From positions 1-8,084 of the forward strand of contig DOUV01000001.1 of the NCBI GenBank assembly GCA_003520455.1: a stretch of DNA of 8,084 nucleotides, read 5' to 3'. A program made the translations under genes and the position numbers. Numbering within the stretch: the stretch's first letter is position 1; each line of letters starts with the position of its first letter. This stretch comes from Chloroflexota bacterium. GTDB taxonomy: Bacteria; Chloroflexota; Anaerolineae; Ardenticatenales; Ardenticatenaceae. The notes under the pieces are model-generated. The model did no database searches. It saw nothing but the letters and a program-made list of their open reading frames with translations, and was not told where the DNA came from. Of the stretch, positions 6,267 through 8,084 are shown in pieces.

Positions 6267-7291
6267 GGAATCAGGACTACCTTACCAATCACAGAACGTG
6301 CTTCGAGAAGGGCATGGGCCTCTGCGGCCGCCTCCAGAGGGAGGACGCGGTCGATGTGCGGTACCAGAGCGCCTTCCCCTACCAGGCGGAGGACGGTCTC
6401 GAGTTCCTCGCGACGCTGGCTCCGCGAGCCAAGCAGACTGAGTTCCTTGCGGAAGAAGGGGATCACGTCGAGCGGTACGACCTCGCCGCCGTGCCCCCCG
6501 CCGGTAATCAGGCGGCCTTTGGTGGCCATGCAGGCGAGCGTCGCCCTCAGAATGTCGCCGCCGATGTGCTCAACCGCCACGTCGACACCGCGCCCCCCCG
6601 TGAGACGGAGGACCTCGACGGCCAGGTCGGTCTCGCGGTAATTGATCCCGGCGAACGCGCCGCACGCCCGCGCATAGTCCAACTTTTGGTCCGAGCCTGC
6701 GGCCGCGATGATCTGTGCCCCGCGCAGCGCCGCAACCTGGACGGCCGCGCTGCCGAGGCCACCGCCTGCCCCGGTCACGAGCACCGTCTCACCGGGACGC
6801 ACGGCTGCGATGGTCACGAGCATCCGCCAGGCTGTTCCAAAGGAGATCGGCGTCGCCGCGGCAGCTTCGAACGAGAGGGCGGCCGGGAGGCGAAGGAGAC
6901 CACGCGCGGGGAAGACCAGGTACTCGGCGTACCCGCCGGGCATTTGAATGCCGGGCATCTGAGCGTGCGGGCAGAGGTTGTCATCTCCCGCCTGGCAGGC
7001 ATTGCACCGACCGCAGGGCACGATGGGCGCGGCCAGAACGCGCTCGCCTGGTGCGACGCCGGACACTCCGGGGCCGATCGCATCCACGGTTCCGGCAGCC
7101 TCGCGCCCCAAGACGTGTGGGAGCGTGATCGGCATCCGAGCCTTGCCCGCTCGCAAATCAAGGTCGAGGTGGTTGACGGCGCACGCGCGAACGCGGATGC
7201 GTACCTCGCCTGGCCCAGGCTCCGGGATCGGCAGCGACGTCAGGTCAAGGACGCCTGGCGGGCCGTACGCGCGAAAAACCACCGCCCGCAT
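6263..7291 (-). CDS. Zinc-type medium-chain alcohol dehydrogenase / quinone-oxidoreductase-like protein
   Basis: MDR-superfamily NAD(P)-dependent oxidoreductase, 342 residues from the ATG at 7291. The N-terminal GroES-like domain has ACAVNHLDLDLRAG (36-49). There is a complete structural zinc site C-x2-C-x2-C-x7-C (Cys93, 96, 99, 107), then GGYAEYLVFPA (119-129). The Rossmann domain has VLVTGAGGGLGSAAVQVA (170-187), and the C-terminus has GKVVLIP. The catalytic-zinc ligands are replaced: Asn40 stands where classical ADHs have Cys, and GREAAG (62-67) has Arg where they have GHE. It may therefore work without a catalytic zinc, like enoyl or quinone reductases. I reject a longer start at 7360 because it adds 23 non-homologous residues and has no ribosome site; before 7291 there is GGAG 11 bases upstream. 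It is the first gene after the promoter at 7406-7434, and its TGA overlaps the MmgE/PrpD ATG by four bases. Confidence 0.93.
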   Translation of the reverse strand: MRAVVFRAYGPPGVLDLTSLPIPEPGPGEVRIRVRACAVNHLDLDLRAGKARMPITLPHVLGREAAGTVDAIGPGVSGVAPGERVLAAPIVPCGRCNACQAGDDNLCPHAQMPGIQMPGGYAEYLVFPARGLLRLPAALSFEAAAATPISFGTAWRMLVTIAAVRPGETVLVTGAGGGLGSAAVQVAALRGAQIIAAAGSDQKLDYARACGAFAGINYRETDLAVEVLRLTGGRGVDVAVEHIGGDILRATLACMATKGRLITGGGHGGEVVPLDVIPFFRKELSLLGSRSQRREELETVLRLVGEGALVPHIDRVLPLEAAAEAHALLEARSVIGKVVLIP

Positions 7292-7393
7292 CTCTTCGCT
7301 TGCTCCAGGGGGGTAAGCAACCACGATATTGCACCTTGTCGAGGGTGGCGTTGGCGCCATGGCCGGCCCGGCGGCAGGGCTGAGGTAAATGAC

Positions 7394-7433
7394 GACTGTT
7401 TAGTCACAATAATCGCTTTTTGTCTGACTGTCA
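7394..7433 (-). promoter_or_regulatory. Possible operator: paired ACAGTC elements and dyads over the promoter
   Basis: On the minus strand ACAGTC occurs at 7431-7426 and again at 7399-7394, 32 bases apart, about three helical turns. The first lies in a perfect dyad TGAC-A-GTCA (7433-7425) overlapping the -35 element. The second lies in GACT-N4-AGTC (7405-7394), just after the -10. The placement fits a repressor binding two half-turn-aligned sites. No regulator gene is visible in the window, so this is inference. Confidence 0.35.
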
Positions 7434-7434
7434 A
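7406..7434 (-). promoter_or_regulatory. Sigma70-type promoter of the catabolic/transport locus
   Basis: The minus strand carries a perfect -35 TTGACA (7434-7429), a 17-nt spacer and -10 TATTGT (7411-7406; four of six consensus bases, including the first two and the last). Transcription would begin near 7399, leaving a leader of about 108 nt before the dehydrogenase ATG. The local sequence is AT-richer than its surroundings. Nothing else in 7292-7506 looks like a gene, and I see no riboswitch fold in the leader. Confidence 0.65.
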
Positions 7435-7506
7435 GCCCCACTTCAACTGAGGGGTGCATGGGGAAGGTCTCTGGCTGGTGTTGAAGCGGGCGAGGAGCGG
7501 TGGGGA

Positions 7507-7626
7507 GTGGGCAGTGAACAGTGGGCAGTGAACAGTGAGCAGTGAACAGTGAGCAGTGAACAGTGAGCAGTGAGCAGTGAGCAGTGAACAGTCGTCACTG
7601 TGCACTGAATACTGTTCACTGTTCAC
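7507..7626. repeat. Heptanucleotide array, left block, with both orientations
   Basis: Twelve contiguous heptamers of the form GTGRRCA (GTGAACA, GTGAGCA or GTGGGCA) fill 7507-7590. After a short spacer, four units in the opposite orientation (TGYYCAC type, two of them degenerate) fill 7599-7626. The two parts can pair into a hairpin centred near 7595. This resembles the short tandemly repeated repetitive (STRR) heptamers first described in cyanobacteria. Several reading frames stay open through it, which creates spurious ORFs; none should be read as a gene. Confidence 0.9.
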
Positions 7627-7902
7627 TGGATATCGCAGCGTCCCCGCCTGCTTCATCTTGATCCAGTAGCCCCGCTGGGGTGCCAGCACCTGCAGAGTGT
7701 TGAAACTGGGATCCAGATCGGGGTAGTACGAGAGCGCGCCCCCCTCATAGCCCAGCACCGCCAGGTACTGCCCCTCGAGGCTGGCCAGCGCGGTGGTCAC
7801 CGGCAGCGCCGCGCGCGGCAGGAAACTGACCAGGTTCCAGCCGGCCTCCAACTCGAGCGGCCGGTCCTCGGCCAACGCCGTCCCCACCACCCGCAGCACC
7901 GC
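7627..7902 (-). pseudogene. Fragment of a surface/secreted protein domain ('GWNLVSFLP...GYWI')
   Basis: About 92 codons on the minus strand read AVLRVVGTALAEDRPLELEA, then GWNLVSFLPRAALPVTTALA, a YLAVLGYEGGALSYYPDLDP stretch, and NTLQVLAPQRGYWIKMKQAG ending in TLRYP. I recognise this as a beta-rich domain found towards the C-terminus of large extracellular proteins in Chloroflexota, marked by GWNLVS at the start and GYWIK near the end. It has no start codon or ribosome site of its own. Its frame is entered and left through heptamer repeats and runs on into the unrelated dehydrogenase gene, ending only at 7240. The most likely reading is a gene remnant, or the end of a large gene whose 5' part lies beyond 8084 and which repeats have invaded. 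A live gene with a repeat-encoded linker cannot be excluded, because the frame is open to the window edge. Confidence 0.5.
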
Positions 7903-7922
7903 CGAGCAGTCATCAGTGGGCT

Positions 7923-8084
7923 GTGAACAGTGAACAGTGAACAGTGATGACTGCTCACTGCTCACTGCTAACTGCTCACTCTTCACTGCCAACCGTTCCT
8001 TGCTCACTGCCAACTGCTCACTCTTCACTGCCAACTGCTCACTCTTCACTGCCAACTGCTCACTGTTCACTGCTAACTGTTCAC
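7923..8084. repeat. Heptanucleotide array, right block, continuing past the window edge
   Basis: Three GTGAACA units (7923-7943) are followed by 19 contiguous heptamers in the opposite orientation (7952-8084), exactly reaching the window end. The junction is a 12-bp inverted repeat, GAGCAGTCATCA (7904-7915) against 7945-7956. In the long arm a triplet of variant units (TGCTCAC, TCTTCAC, TGCCAAC) recurs, giving a 21-bp higher-order period; one unit (CGTTCCT) is degenerate. Read on the minus strand, this encodes repeated VKSEQLA heptapeptides. Confidence 0.9.

Noticed and set aside
5364..6641. Long plus-strand ORF (425 codons) antisense to the MmgE/PrpD and dehydrogenase genes
   Set aside because: It is an Arg-rich shadow with no recognisable motif, as expected opposite GC-rich coding DNA. 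The minus-strand genes have full family signatures.
7292..7360. 23-residue N-terminal extension of the dehydrogenase
   Set aside because: It has no Shine-Dalgarno, and MDR proteins begin at the MRAVVF-type strand.
6260..7450. Plus-strand ORF of 396 codons opposite the dehydrogenase gene
   Set aside because: Antisense shadow of the dehydrogenase gene with no domain motifs; it also crosses the promoter region.
7240..8070. A 276-codon minus-strand ORF as one intact gene
   Set aside because: Its first and third parts are heptamer repeat translated by chance, and its end overlaps the well-supported dehydrogenase gene in another frame. Only the middle piece (7627-7902) looks like real protein.
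7507..8084. CRISPR array
   Set aside because: The units are 7 bp and contiguous, without spacers, and occur in both orientations. No cas gene is nearby.

Overview
The window reads as GC-rich chromosomal DNA of a bacterium, most likely a member of the Chloroflexota. Three things point there: a lipoprotein whose Cys is followed by a Gln/Pro/Thr/Glu/Ala-rich linker, a 'GWNLVSFLP...GYWI' surface-protein domain that I associate with that phylum, and dense arrays of a GTGAACA/GTGAGCA heptamer. This assignment is by pattern recognition only. Every gene I can support lies on the minus strand, so the reading order is right to left.

Right edge (about 7507-8084): two blocks of heptanucleotide repeats, each containing both orientations, bracket a roughly 92-codon piece of a secreted or surface protein. 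The right block runs off the window. I read the protein piece as a remnant, or as the end of a large gene invaded by repeats.

Promoter zone (about 7292-7440): a good sigma70-type promoter (TTGACA, 17-nt spacer, TATTGT) fires leftwards. Two ACAGTC elements about three helical turns apart overlap it and may be an operator.

Catabolic block (7291-3865): a zinc-type medium-chain dehydrogenase, an MmgE/PrpD-family lyase or dehydratase, and a PuuE-like (cofactor-independent allantoinase type) member of the polysaccharide-deacetylase fold. They are joined by ATGA and TGATG stop/start overlaps, so they are almost certainly co-transcribed.

Transport block (3770-826): ATPase, permease and lipoprotein substrate-binding protein of a NitT/TauT (NMT1/THI5-like) ABC importer. 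A terminator-like hairpin lies between the PuuE-like gene and the ATPase gene. After the binding protein comes a perfect 16-bp hairpin, then a short-chain dehydrogenase (SDR) gene cut by the left window edge.

Taken together, the layout looks like one uptake-and-degradation locus. The importer brings in a small, probably nitrogen-containing or carboxylated molecule. The PuuE-like enzyme would cleave a C-N or amide bond, the MmgE/PrpD protein would act on a carboxylate intermediate, and the two dehydrogenases would do redox steps. The substrate cannot be read from the sequence. The unusual active-site residues of the MmgE/PrpD protein and the dehydrogenase make this combination the best candidate for something undescribed.
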